A program made the position numbers and the translations under genes. Positions 51,340 to 63,278 of a DNA stretch of 64,000 nucleotides are shown piece after piece. A model generated the notes under the pieces. It was not told where the DNA came from. It was given only the letters and a program-made list of their open reading frames with translations, and did not search any database. Source of the stretch: Sclerurus mexicanus (taxonomy: Eukaryota; Chordata; Aves; Passeriformes; Furnariidae); assembly GCA_013396755.1 (NCBI GenBank), contig VWZF01002690.1, positions 1,302,001 through 1,366,000 on the forward strand, read 5' to 3'. How positions within the stretch are numbered: the first letter of the stretch is position 1; each line of letters begins with the position of its first letter.

Positions 51340-51500
51340 TTTTTAAAACTTTTTTTTACTTTTTTCTCTTTTTTTCTTTTTTTTTCCTTTTTTTGTGCTT
51401 TTTGTAGTTTTTTTTCTGTGTTTTTAATTTTTTTCTCTCTCTTACGCCTTCGAATAACTTTTTTTTTTTTAATTTTTTTTAATAGTTTTTTTTTCCCCCT
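51340..51500 (-). repeat. A-rich tract of the GATA3 3' UTR
   Basis: On the mRNA strand long A-runs are broken by single C, G or T bases. This could pair with poly-U, bind poly(A)-binding protein, or cause internal oligo-dT priming in cDNA and 3'-end RNA data. Confidence 0.8.
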
Positions 51501-51608
51501 CCCATTTGATTCGGGACGTCAGACCCATAACCACACGCCTGCAAAAATGCAAGTATATAAAGTAAATCTCATTTTGAGACTGTAAGCATTCAGCAGGGGA
51601 GTCTCTTG

Positions 51609-51893
51609 CTAACCCATGGCAGTGACCATACTGGAAGGATGGTGAGGTCCGAAGGAGAGGCTGGATGGAGGATGCATCGGTGTCGGTGTAGTCAGCATGT
51701 GGCTGGAGTGACTGAAAGGTGAAATGTGGCTGATGGAGGACATGTGTCTGGAGAGGGCGGCGGGGTTAAAGGAGCTGCTCTTGGGAAAGTCTTCGAGGTT
51801 GTCATGGACCTTTTTGCACTTTTTGGATTTGCTAGACATTTTTCGGTTTCTGGTCTGAATTCCTTCTTTCTTCATAGTCAGGGGTCTGTTAAT
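51609..51893 (-). CDS. GATA3: GATA3 coding exon 6: basic tail and C-terminus with TAG stop
   Basis: The exon opens with [18 protein letters not shown], the basic extension of the C-finger that contacts the DNA minor groove, continues with [13 protein letters not shown], and ends in [11 protein letters not shown] followed by TAG at 51609-51611. It encodes 94 residues. The serine- and histidine-rich stretch with [18 protein letters not shown] is the GATA3 form; GATA2 has a different sequence between the basic tail and the shared last residues, which settles the paralogue. Differences from mammalian GATA3 appear to be a few conservative changes (for example Asn in HDNLEDFPK). The acceptor is gatttttgtttag before ATTAAC. 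Confidence 0.98.
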
Positions 51894-52698
51894 CTAAACA
51901 AAAATCAATTATTTTTTTTTGTGCTTCCATCCCTTCTCCCCAGATCACCATGGGATCCGTGTACCCCATACCCAGGCAGTCCTGGGGGTGTGCTCAGTAC
52001 CAGCTGGCCAGCAGCCCCCTCCTCCCCTGTACACCCCCTGTGCCATCATTACACAACCTCTTCCCGTCCACCCCAAAATTCAGATCCCACCAGGAAATCA
52101 CAGGTTTGGTCGAAATTTCTGAAGACAACAGTAAATTGCTGGCAGAGCCACACAAGAGCAAAGCACACCCAAATAACGTGGAGAGGCTGAAAAATTTCAA
52201 CTATCTGCACATTAGGTAATTGCACCGTGTTTAGGAATGAAACCAATCATTACCACCTAGAAATATTCCCTGCAGACACCATGTGACCCCGAGGCTTCCT
52301 GCTTGATCTAAAACCATTAGCAGCAAGACCTGCTGAGATTTCAGTGCTACGAGGGGTCCCAAACTCTCACAGTGGCACTAGGGAGGTGGGCAACTCCTCA
52401 AAAAAGCAACAGGTATTTGTCTTATTTTTCTTCTTTCCAAAGATTTTTTTTTCTCTGATCATCCTTTCTGGTTTACTTTAGCCAATCTGATTTTATTTCT
52501 AAAGCCTGCCAGGGATTTTTGTGGGGCTGAAACAGGTATCTGTGCTGCCCAGCATTTTCTACTAGCACGCAGATACAACTTTAGAAAAACTAAACATTAA
52601 CACAGCAGCAATGATCAGCCATGCACCTATCAGGGTTAGAAAATCATAGCAAAAGTTCTGCTGGGCCTCCTGTAAGTAACCCTTACTAGTCTTATTAT

Positions 52699-52792
52699 TT
52701 GAGATTGTCCTGTGCAGGGCCAGGAGCTGGACTTTGATGATCCTAGTGGATCCCTTCCAGCTCAGGATATTCCATGACTCTGTGATTCCATG
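52699..52792 (+). mobile_element. CR1 LINE 3' tail in GATA3 intron 5
   Basis: Sense CR1 end: tgtgcagggccaggagctgg, gatgatcctagtggatccc, ttccagctcaggatattcc, then atgactctgtgattcc. About 95 bp, opposite in orientation to GATA3, and of the same type as the copy at 34470-34666. Confidence 0.92.
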
Positions 52793-54859
52793 CTGCATAG
52801 AGAGACAGAATCACAACATGCACTAGCACATGTGACATGAAACCCCCACAAACCACACTCAGGAAGGGATTTCTGCATCCAATATCCATAAACAACCTTA
52901 GAAATCTGGACTTGAGGATCTATAGGGGTATTGCACTGGCTCCTCTGCTGGATTTCTCCTATAGCAGAGGTAGAGGAGCCCAGCAAATCACCCTGGGGCT
53001 CAACCACTTTTCATAATAAATGTGAACATATGATGATGGACATTCTACCAAAGGGAAAGAAGGAAGAAAAGTTGGATCCCCTGTCCACCAGGATCTACTG
53101 TCTCGGTCCCAGTGAAGGACAATGAAAAACTTCCCTGCAAGGGTCCTGTGCAGATCTTCACCCATAAGACCTTAAATCAGCACAAGAAACAAAGCATTAC
53201 CTATTACGTTCTCCCACATGACAGCAAAGTTTCACTTGTTGCTCCTCATTCCTGGTCCCTTTTCCCACAGCAAATGAATCATGACCATATTTCTCTCCCC
53301 AGGGAAGGCAGGACACAATAGGTCCCTTTTACATGCAAAGGTAGAGGCATGGGGAGAGGAAGGACCAGGCTCATCTCCGATTTAGGCATCCCAAAGTTCA
53401 TCATGCCAGTCTGAATTTGTGACCCTGGGCTCTCTGTACCAGTAGTGATAGGAAACTTCACCTCACCTTAAAAATGGGTGAACAGAAGGCTGATTCCTCT
53501 ACTTCTGGGTAAAGGGACCTGGAGGGAGCACCCTACGCAGGAAGGAAGAATCTGCCCCTGATCAGCCCAACAACAGCCCTGGGGCAGCAACAAGGAAAAT
53601 TTCAAATGTGGTGGGCTCTGAATACAACACCACCCATCTCCCTGGCTTCCTGTCCTCACTAAGGGAATGGGGGTGCACACACAAGGAAGGTCCTTTGCTC
53701 CGGATCAGTGACTGGCATGTGAAAGCTTTGCCTTGGCTTGTTTTAAGTCAGCCAGCAGGGATGTGCTGCCCGGGTTCAAAACCAGGAGGAAGCCCCAGGT
53801 GAGGCCCGCCACGCAGCAGTGCTAGAGAGGATCATGAAGTCTCAACCCCTGATGAATCCAGCTCAGATATGGGGATGCCCACACAGCCCCAGCCTCCCCA
53901 GCTTCTAATGAGGATTTGTATCATGACACAAAGACTCAGGAGCAGACAGAACCAATTTCCAAGTGAAGCATGGGGTCCTGACCCTGTGTTGCTCGGTGTC
54001 ATGTCCCACAGGACAGTGAACACTTCCCCAAAGCAACATCGCTCATGTTTCACTCTGTCACTAAGAACAGGTTGGCCCAGGCCATGATTTGATGTGAAAC
54101 TCAAGGATGGGAAGACCAGTTTCATTCAGGATGGTGACAAAGCCATGGCCAGTCCCATAGCTGGGTTCAGAGCTGCCACCCAAGCTGTTGGCTTGACACA
54201 TCATCCCAGTGTACCTGGTCTCACACTCCTAGTAGGCAACTGACCCAAGCACCAAACAGATAAGGGCTCAGATAAATGCCAGGAAGAGTGAGACCAGTAC
54301 AGTTGAAGCAGTAAGCTGGAAAATTTTTCCAGTGACTTCAAAGGCCAGTCACAGCAGGGTTAAAGTGGTCCCCAAAACATCAAAGGCATGGACCCATCTC
54401 TGTTTCTGGGGTAAAGAAATGAAAGACCCAGAGGGAAGACCTTCTCCGTGAAAATTCATTCTGATAAAAATGACAAACACATGCTAAATTAAAATTAATC
54501 CAGCCCAACTCATGTATATGAAATTCATTAATTTCAGATGGAGCCAATTAATTATGGGCAGGAATTATGCTCTTTGTTTTATCATATACAAAGTACTGAC
54601 TGCTCTGCTCTCGGGACACATAGCCCTGCTTTAAGGTATTGTAAAAGGGGCCTTTTTTGATGACTTTTGCCAAAAGCAATGGCAAATCATTCGCTTCTAT
54701 GGGCACAGGCCAGTTTGTTGTGCACCTACAGCCAGGTACACTCCCACCCATCCCTGAAGTGCACGAAGGCTCATCCCAGTTTTAAGGACTAAAATAACAA
54801 GGATGAGAACCTCATATTCGACAGATCAAATGCAGGGGATAGTCTTAACCATTATAGGT

Positions 54860-54915
54860 CTGATCTCGCTCTGACTGAAGACAATGGGATTTTGCCATTG
54901 ACCTCAATAAGGTCC
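54860..54915. repeat. Old amniote repeat trace (TCAATGG type) in intron 5
   Basis: Words ctgactgaagacaatggga, ttttgccattgacctcaa and ggtcctgtcac are in the order seen in a widespread amniote repeat. It is close to a possible L2-type tail at 54990-55050. Confidence 0.45.
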
Positions 54916-54989
54916 TGTCACTGAAGCGGATTTATCCTTCAGACATAGTCATTACAATGTTGGGTTAATCTTCCAGGCTGGCTGTATCT

Positions 54990-55050
54990 TAGAAAGCACT
55001 CTGGGATGCCACAGGATGAAAGGCACCGTATCAATGTGAAATATTAGTCA
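54990..55050 (+). repeat. Possible ancient L2-like LINE tail
   Basis: agaaagcactctgggatgcc followed by aggatgaaaggcaccgtatc and aatgtgaaatattag resembles the L2-type 3' end 'aagcgctttgggat...gatgaaaggcgctatataaatg'. Recognised from memory; degraded. Confidence 0.45.
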
Positions 55051-57671
55051 TTGTTAATACTGGTATTAATGGAGCCGGCTCTTGTTGAAGTCAGTGAGAG
55101 GAATGCCAACAGCTTCACTAAATGCACCCCAAGACTATTATGATTATTGCTTGTATCCTACTGACAAATGGGTTTGCTTAAGCTGTGGGAATCAACAGTA
55201 AAACAAACTGATACAGCTCCATGAAAAAAATGAACACCACGAAAAAAAATAGCTTTTTCACTGCAATCCTTCCCAGTGTGGACATAAAATCTGGGAAGTT
55301 TCCACTGCAGATCAATCTATTAAAATATTCTAATGACATTAAGGTCCAAGAAAATTTCATTAAACCAAAAGAAAAGAAAAAACAGGGAGGGAGATGGATA
55401 AAAAAGCAGCCAGGAATTTGCTACAGTCTAGCCTGAAACAGGTTTGAGGCATCTTCCAAGCAGCCAAAGACCTTCCACTGGCATTGGCACAACATCTGTG
55501 TCCCCACTCAGCTGGCTGGGAGGGACGTGCTGCAATCAGCCTCTCTATTCCTGACGCCTCTCCTGATGTAAAACCCACGCAGAAAAGATACATGCAGGGA
55601 GCAGGACCACACTTCTCACCACAGTCATAATGAAATATTTTAAGAAAATTTTAAAAAAAAGGACCTACCCACTCATATCCAGATTTTAGTATCCTTGCCT
55701 ACTTATACTGCTGCACACAGGATCTCAGTCCTCTGGGGGTTTCATTTAAGTGGGTCCCATTAATGGAGTTGCTCATAAGGCAAGATACTACTTGACTTTG
55801 GTAAGTAGATGTGCTGAGCTTTTAAGCAGCAGTTGATGTTTTTAATGAATATGAAAATGGTTCCAATGTGCTCAAGGCCTGCCCCGTGTCACAAATTTCA
55901 CAGCAGGATCAACGCTTCCCTAAACAGTGGATCTAGGGGTCAATTCAGGCCAACTAGGTTTGCAATGTTAGTGTGAAAAGGGAAAGGATCTGCTCTTGCA
56001 GGCACTTTTCTGGAGAGCCTCAGCATTCAGAGACTACTCCAGACACCTCAGAAGGCATTCCTCCAGTCAGATGTCTACAATGCAAGTAGACTCATCATCC
56101 TGCCATCTTTTGGAGTCATGGGGAGAAACTGCATCATCTTCAAGGGTACAGGTCATCTCATTCAAACATAGGCATCAGCCGATGTCACCTGAGAAGAGCT
56201 TATTCTCTTCAAAGGGCTTTGCCGGGTGCAGGAAGAGTAGCTCAGGTATAGGTCTCCCTAAAAATTTCCCAAACTACACAATTCAAGTCCTACCACTGGT
56301 GGTTACAAGGCCAAAATGAAAACAGAGCACAAGCATAGACTCCCCCCAGTGAAGCTGGCTGAACTTGTGTCCTTCTTGCCAAGGCAATAGCAAACAGAAT
56401 ATTTTCTTGTGATATTCTGAGAGCTTTCTCTCTGGGTCCAGCCTGTTTGTTTGCAGTGATCACACTGAGAGTTTGATGTCAAGCTTTGCTTTGACAGGAC
56501 TCAAAATGTGCTGAGACACTTGCCCATTAAAGGGTAAACACATTTTCCTTTTTAACAGGAGAGATGTCTCCCATGAAACAAGTGAAAAATTAGCTTGGTT
56601 GTCTGTTGGGGTTTTTTCTACTTAATCCAAACTTGTTTACTCATCCTAAGAAACCAAAGAGCTTGAAATAACAAATGGAAGGGGCTGAGACACCACAAGG
56701 GTTGGATGCCCCATGAAACCCAGGATGTCTTTGATGTGTTTGTATGGGTGGACATAATGGCAAAACACAGCCCCAGATTTCTAAACCAAGCATAAAGCAA
56801 TCAACCACTGGGGGAAAGAAAAAAAAAAGCCAAACTATATCAAAGTAGAGAACTGCAAGTCTTTTCCTTCTTCTGACTTAATAATTATTCTAATGCCACA
56901 TGTGGAATGAGAGCAACAAGAGTAGCCTTAAGTCTTAAGTCTCCTTTATTAGGAGTATTTATTCAATAGAAGACTTTTCAGGTCCCTTTAGCTCTTTTCC
57001 TGGGGCACATACTCCTGGTTCCTGCAAGCTTTGCATGGAGATAGTAGATTAAATCTGCCAACTATTTCATTTCATTTTTCCTTCCCTTCTATGACAGATC
57101 CTTTAAAATTCACATCACAGGTTGAGCAGACTCCACAACCCACTAACTAAACCAAGTCCTTTTTTGGTTTAGGAATCACTTGCGTCAAAGAGGGCAAACA
57201 CAAGACCTAAATAAATCATCTTTGGGAACTGGACAAAGGCAGCCACAAACCCAAGAACTATCTAAATAGTTGCTGGCACATTTTGCTTTTTTTCCAGAGT
57301 TTGTATTTGCTGGAGGAACCAAACTACACGTAAGAGGGGTATCGGCTTGCAGGATGGCGCGTTGTCTTTTCCAACCCTCTGAGCCCAATCAGCAGCAGAT
57401 AATGTCTCTCTGTGTTGATCCACCCCTCCTTTCTTGGCTCAGGCATGGGAAAGCTCTAACATTACCCATAGATAGCCCTGTTTTATACCTCCCCAAGTTG
57501 GATAGACTATGTTTGAAAGGCTGACGACTCATCACTCCAACCCCCAAGGTCCTCAATGGGGTAACAGGAGTCCCTTTCACCCAAGACTGGGAATCCTTAA
57601 GCCAAGGAAGGTTTTGGACCATCAAGCACCAAAGCTGAGGCCCCACTATTGAGTGTTACAGTCACACTTAC

Positions 57672-57797
57672 ATTGTGCAGCTTGTAGTAGAGCCCGCAGG
57701 CATTACAGACAGGATCGCCGTTGGCATTTCTCCTCCACAGGGTGGTAGTGGTGGTCTGACAGTTTGCACAGGACGTGCCCGCCCTCCTGGCTGCAGA
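57672..57797 (-). CDS. GATA3: GATA3 coding exon 5: C-terminal GATA zinc finger
   Basis: This 126-nt exon (42 codons, both ends in phase 0) encodes the finger that makes the main contacts to GATA sites. It runs from SAARRAGTSCANCQ through LWRRNANGDPVCNACG to YYKLHN and shows the C-X2-C-X17-C-X2-C spacing with all four cysteines. The acceptor is cctccttcccacag, a strong pyrimidine tract, and the donor is AAT followed by gtaagt. The Y-X-K-X-H part of the YxKxHxxxRP interaction motif ends this exon; the RP comes from exon 6. No substitution disrupts the finger. Confidence 0.98.
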
Positions 57798-58229
57798 CTG
57801 TGGGAAGGAGGGAGAGACACAAGGGAAGAGAAGGAGAAGAAGAGAAAAACACCCGTGTTAAAAAAAAAAAAAAAGACAGAAAGAAAAAAAAATTGCAATC
57901 AGCAAAATTTCTGAGAAAGAAAACATCAACCCTGCAAGACTGACGCACATTGGCAGAGGCCTCCAGAAACTGGCTTGTGAGAACAAATAATAATTGTGAA
58001 AAGAATCCCCGAGGTACTTTAATCCCAAATTATATGTGAACTGAATCAGGTGCCAAAGGGCATCCTAAAAGTGAGTGCTAAACCTCTGATAGAACTCATC
58101 AAAATTAGCAGCACTGGCACAGCCCATTCCAGAGGGGAAAATGTTATTTAAATGCCAACATGTCTTTCCATCTTAATTCTCCCAGACCCCCCAGGGGTCT
58201 AATTCTGCAGTCAGGGCCTGAACAGTCAA

Positions 58230-58316
58230 CGGCATGAGTCACGACGGCTCCAGCAAGTGCCGGGTGAGACTCGGGTGGGCAGCTGCTCGCCAGGACCGAC
58301 CGCAGGCACAGCCCGG
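58230..58316. promoter_or_regulatory. Small CpG cluster in GATA3 intron 4
   Basis: Nine CpG in about 87 bp (for example gtcacgacggctcc, gtgccgggtgagactcggg, caggaccgaccgcagg) in an intron that is otherwise CpG-poor. It includes an AP-1-like TGAGTCA. Possible explanations are an unmethylated intronic element, an alternative promoter or chance. Confidence 0.35.
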
Positions 58317-58828
58317 TCCTGTAAATTCAGCTCAGCTTCAAAGGATACAGGCTCCAGATCGGAAATAACGCTGTGGCACAGAGCAAGAATCCCAACTTTT
58401 TAATTGCACCCTTTTTGCAGCCCAAACCTTCATGTTTATTTAAGGATTGGTAACGAGCCCAAAAGCAGAATTTACCATTTCACAAAGGGGTAGGAACGAG
58501 AAGAAAAATTCTGCATGTCAAAGTGTATACAGAAGGTTTTTTTGTTGGCTGTGATAATGATTTAGCAAAGTCAAATTTACTAAAGTCACTCTCCTTTCAC
58601 ATGCATGAATTCATGTTTATCATTTAAAAACTGTAACTTTAGAAAACAAATTGTCCTTCTCCCACTGAAGGAGGAACAGGAGTTTCCAAACTGCTGCGTG
58701 AGCGCGTATGAGTTTTTGTATGTGTGCAAATGCTACAGCTCCAAAAAAAAAAAAGGCCTTTAGATCCCATCCTATCTCTTCTTCATCAATATGACACGGT
58801 CCCAGAGCTCTGATTTCATCCCAATGCA

Positions 58829-58893
58829 TTGCTTTCAATGGGACTGCTCATGTGCTTAAAGTTAAAACATGTGCTTAAGCGATTTGCCAGATC
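58829..58893. repeat. Old amniote repeat trace (CATGTGCTTAA type) in intron 4
   Basis: gctttcaatgggactgctca, tgtgcttaaagttaaaacat and gtgcttaagcgatttgccag match a consensus I recall as 'tcaatgggactactcatgtgcttaaagttaagcatgtgcttaag'. The family name is uncertain. Confidence 0.5.
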
Positions 58894-60784
58894 ATAGCAA
58901 TGCTTGGCACCTTGCAGAACTGAGCCTTTAATGCTCTCTTTTGTGCTCTTACTGTTTCAAATTTACCCCTCACCCCACACAGCCGCACACTGTAGTGCAT
59001 CCAACATTTAAAACAAAAAAAAAAAAGAAAATACCACATCTTTGGATACCGTACAACAAACCCAAAATGCAAACACGGACACTGGCACAGCGTTAACGTT
59101 AATACCAACTCTTGTTAGGTCATGTTGCAATTTTAATCATAATTGAATGCGGCGTAGGTGGAGAGAGGACGGGTTGGTTTTGCTTTAGATAGAGGAGGAT
59201 TTTTTTTTCTTTTAATTAGAGAAAAAGGACTGCCTAAAAAATAAATAAGGCAATGCCTGTGAACACTAGGAAGCATCACAGAGTGCCTGGTCTGGCAGCA
59301 AGTGGCTCTCTCAGACTGTCCATGGGGACAGTTTCATTTTGCCTCACCATAAACCACTCTGAGCTGAGCCGATCCCAAGCCTGAGGAGGTCTTTAGCTGA
59401 CTTCTCCATGTTGATGACCAGCAGGAGCTGGGAACATGGGTCTTTGGTTGCAAAAATCCCAGTGCTGGCAGAGAAGATGAAGCATCCCACCACGAACAGC
59501 AGAGCCCCAAACTGATGTGTGCACACACATCTCTGTCCTGTCCTCCTCCTGACCACGCCATGGACCCAAATTCAGCTCCCATCAAAATCACCAGGGTAAT
59601 GAATGTGCTTTAAAAGCAGCTCAGAGATAACACCTTGCAGAGCTGGGTCCTCTTTGAGAGCTGGGAGATGAGTCTGCAGGTCTCTGCTACCCAACTCCCG
59701 CCAGCCAGCATGTGTGGCTCCGAGGGGCACAAGTGGCTCAGAGTCTGGATTGAGCCTCTCAGTGGCAGCTTTGCCCTTATCAGACCCAAAAATCAAGCCT
59801 AAGGAAATTTCTGAAAACCAGTGATATTTGACTCAGCCCACACAGGGGAAACATCCCCTTTGAAGATATTTGGGGTTTCTACATAGTGCTCACCGTAATT
59901 TCTCTTACTGCAAGCGCCTTCAAAAGACATGCCTGGTCACCACTTTGTTGCCTTCAAACAAACTCTGACATTAAATAAGCAAATAAATCACAACATCCAC
60001 TGTCTTCTCTAAAATATTTTCCAAATACCACGTTTCCCCTACAAAAATTCATCATCATTAGATGAATATTTTAAGCTCTTTCAGCCCCAGACTGTACTTT
60101 TTATGCTGTACCAACTTCTACCAGAGACACCAGCAGTGGGCAGGAAACAATGAATAATAACACTAGTGTAAAGATCCCAGCAATGGCATCCACTGAGCCT
60201 GGCCATGTCAGTAATGGGATGACTAATTAGCTACCCCATATCATCTGTAGGACCAGATCCCATGGCCCAGCTGCCTGCGAGTCCACAACTTCAGAAGCAC
60301 TGACTGATGAGAAGGTGGAATTGAGGAGGGTGCAGGAGGAACCAAATGCTGATAAAGATGCTTAATTAAGGGGCAATTTCAGAATCTGGATTTATCGACA
60401 AAACCGCAAGCATCAGTTTCCTAAAATGTGATGGTATGTGCATGGGCCTGCTGAGAAATTGGCTATAATCCCTCCAAAAACAGCGTGACTGGACATGGAA
60501 ATGGATAGCTCTGCATCCACATGGGCAAGGTAGGGGAGATAAACTAAAGAAAGGTTTTATCTCAGCAGTGACAGGGCTGTCATTGGCTGTGAGAGGGACA
60601 GGAATGGTCTCCAAGAGGGTTTTTGACCTTTTAAAAAGAGTGATGGTACCACCAGCCTGTTCTTGATTCCCACCAACAACAACTCCTGGTCTTCCACCTT
60701 CCCCCCAAGATGAAGCAGAGCTGTCTGAGCCCTCTCAGCCAGCAAGGCTCCATCCATCTCACCTGAAGGGACACTCTTACAAAG

Positions 60785-60835
60785 ATGCCTATTGATTTTA
60801 ATAGGGCTTGAGCTGCACTCTCAGCACCTAAGAAT
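60785..60835. repeat. Old amniote repeat trace in intron 4
   Basis: cctattgattttaataggg followed by cttgagctgcactctcagca and cctaagaat fits the same style ('attgacttcaatgggg...gctcagcacctctgaa'). Weak. Confidence 0.35.
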
Positions 60836-61329
60836 TTCTTTGACTCCTCTCTCCCACCCATTGAATCCTATCATTATTTTCAGCACAGCTGTGATCAGAG
60901 CCTACAAAACCAGACCAAGGTCATGCAGAAAACTTGAGGCTGAGGGAAGGAGCTGGATCCCCACCCTGAGCCACCATCCACACACTGCCTTCCCAGCCCG
61001 CCTGCCATCACAAGGCAGGAGAGATCCAGTCAAGCCACAACCACACGCACATCCAGACACAGGAAATGCAAACATGGGCCCAGCTTTGGTGCCTTCTGAT
61101 TCTTTTTTTGGCTTTTTTCAGAGGTGAACAGGGGAAATAAATAGAAATGCAAACAGCATTAGGGATGTTTCTCTTTCTTTTTCTTTTTCCCAGGCAGTGC
61201 TGGGGAGGGGTAGAGAATTGTAGAAAAATCAAACTTCACACTTAGGAAAGGTCTCATTCAAAGAACGGGAACTTTAACTGAACTGCCCAAAGATTGGAGC
61301 GATTATGCAAGACAAGGTCTCTCTTTAGT

Positions 61330-61370
61330 TCTTTTCTTTCTTTCTTTCTTTCTCTTTTTTTTTCCCCCCC
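61330..61370 (+). repeat. (CTTT)n pyrimidine microsatellite in intron 4
   Basis: About six CTTT units, then T9 and C7, all pyrimidine for about 40 bp on the plus strand, so purine on the GATA3 transcript strand. Confidence 0.88.
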
Positions 61371-61389
61371 AAGAATGACCTTCTACTAT

Positions 61390-61640
61390 GTATTTATTTA
61401 TATAGTTCATTTTACATGTGCTGGGCTCGGGGTGACTCGGGACATTCTTTCATGGTTCCATCAGACACTTTTTGAAAGCTCTCCCCCCCTTCCCAGCCGC
61501 TTTCCTATTCTGCCTCCCCCTCCCCTTGTTTGGATACGCTCAAGCTCCTGTGTGTTTGGGCTGGGGAAACGGAGCTGTTGTTTAGGAGTTATCTCCAGGG
61601 CTCAGATATCCGGCAGCTTTTTCCTAGGAAGTTAACTTTA
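61390..61640 (-). promoter_or_regulatory. GATA3: Candidate intronic enhancer of GATA3
   Basis: Next to the CTTT run is a block with taggagttatctccagggct (GATA site TTATCT), ctcagatatccggc (AGATA), ggatacgctcaag and several CpG. GATA3 is known to act on its own gene in mammalian T cells, so GATA sites in an intron are plausible autoregulatory sites. No alignment was possible. Confidence 0.3.
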
Positions 61641-63278
61641 CACATAAAGAGAGAATGAGGTAAAAAAAAAAAATAAAGAAAATGAGGGCTGTGTGTTTAA
61701 GACAGAAGGGCCGGGGGACAGAAGGAGAAGAGAACAAGAGAGCTGCCCAAAAAAAAATTGAAATTCCAGCCTGTACTTCCCTCCCTAGAAAGCTTTTCCT
61801 TTTTTCTAACAAGGGTATGAAAGATGAGGGAGACAGATATTTTCCTGTATGGGAAAAGTCCATATGGGAGGGCACAGAGAGGTTTTGTACGCAGGAAGTT
61901 TGGGGGATAGAGCAACAAACCCACAACTTCCCCAAAACTCACACGACCAGACAGTTGTCACTGCTGCCCCTCACAGTGCAACCCTCCTGGGAATGTACCC
62001 CAAAAATGCTTCCTGCTGCCAGATGGAATAAAGCAAATCCAATTTTAATGGCACCTTACAGGTGAGGAACCTGATCCAGACCTAAAAGCTGCCAGACAGA
62101 GGCCATGAGACCTTCACAGGGAACACAAAGTCAATGAACCAGCCCGCTCCTGCCCGCAGGGTCTGGCCATGGCAGGCACAAGCCTCATGTAACTGGCCAG
62201 ATCCATTCATCAGCTCAGAAATTCCATGGAGAGGTGAAAGGCACGTTTCTTCAGCGTTCTGAGCAGTCCCCAGGAGCCCTTTCCCATCTTTAATTCTAAT
62301 AAAACCAAACGTGCCTCTATTCGAAACATTCAATAATTTCCCAAGCAAAGAGTGTAATTTTTTCCCCCACTTGATATATATTTTTTCCCCTTCTGGTCTG
62401 CCTGATTATTTGCCAAATATACTTCAACATATTTATTAGCCATGCCCACAGCTTCCAAACCTTTTTGTGGCTTCCAGGGAAGTGCATGAGTAGATCACTG
62501 GGGATGCCATAACATGTTGCCTGTACATAGAACAGTCACCAGGCTTGCAACTATAATTTCAAACATTTGCCTGCACATTTCATCTTCCTCCAACTTCTGT
62601 GGCCTGTGCACACACTCAGTTTTGCACACTCACCATCCCCTGCCTTGTGTCCTCACCAACACCAGCTTGGAGGGGAATGACACAATTTGAGATCCAGATG
62701 GCACAGGCACAAATAACCACACCAGTTACATGGGATAGCAAGACTGGTGATTCGAGCTCTTTGCAGGACCAAGGTCTGCCTGAAGCCCCAGTGGCACCTG
62801 GGATCAAGTCTGGGTCCCTTCTCCATGACATCACCACCCAGTGGGGACGGAGCCACACTTAAGGAGGGGAGGGCAGCAGTTGGGAAAGCCCAGTAGAAAT
62901 CCTGTTCTCCTGATAATCTCTTGGGTCACTAGGAAATTATTATTCTGCCCTTAGACCCTTGTAAGAGCCTTGGTGTCACCATTCAGAAACACTGTGTGGA
63001 GGTGTCTGTCTCACTGCAACCTGGAAGAAAACTCAGTTCTGGTTTGCAAGAAGGCCTGGATCTTGATTTTTTAAACCTGGTTTGCAGTTTGCAAGAGGAC
63101 TAAACAACTGAGACCCACAGCAGCTGAGATCATCTCTCCAAGAATCCCTCCCTCCCAGCCCTCTGACCCAGTGGGACCAGGGGGAGCTGGCTGAGGTTCC
63201 CTGTCCATCACAAGCTGCAGATAGGAAGCAAAAGTTGCAGGAGAAGGAAAAGAAAGAATTAAATAGAAGGACACCCAC

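Larger units (their letters stand above)
50405..51608 (-). other. GATA3: GATA3 3' untranslated region
   Basis: The region downstream of the TAG stop is strongly strand-asymmetric: the mRNA strand has long A-rich tracts (51340-51500 and 50887-50940 read T-rich and A-rich on the plus strand), an (AAAAT)n run and an (AACT)n run. It is about 1.2 kb, close to the size of mammalian GATA3 3' UTRs. An overlapping AU-rich motif ATTTATTTA occurs on the mRNA strand at 50521-50529, which may affect mRNA stability. The left limit is placed just past the tandem AATAAA signals and is approximate. Confidence 0.75.
51894..57671 (-). other. GATA3: GATA3 intron 5 (5.8 kb)
   Basis: GT-AG intron between the C-finger exon and the last exon. 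It holds one short CR1 tail (52699-52792, opposite strand to the gene) and traces of old repeats at 54860-55110. Frames of 60-100 codons occur on both strands but none carries a recognisable domain. I see no alternative exon. Confidence 0.93.
57798..63278 (-). other. GATA3: GATA3 intron 4 (5.5 kb)
   Basis: GT-AG intron between the two zinc finger exons. It contains a CpG cluster at 58230-58316, old repeat traces near 58829 and 60780, a CTTT microsatellite at 61330-61360, and a block at 61390-61640 with GATA-type sites. No CR1 copy is recognisable in it. No further coding sequence is seen. Confidence 0.93.

Noticed and set aside
51609..51893. Assignment to GATA2
   Set aside because: The fingers would allow it, but the sequence after the basic tail ([17 protein letters not shown]) is GATA3-specific.
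51726..52190. 154-codon plus-strand frame antisense to GATA3 exon 6
   Set aside because: Shadow of the conserved minus-strand exon extended into intron; no independent support for an antisense protein.
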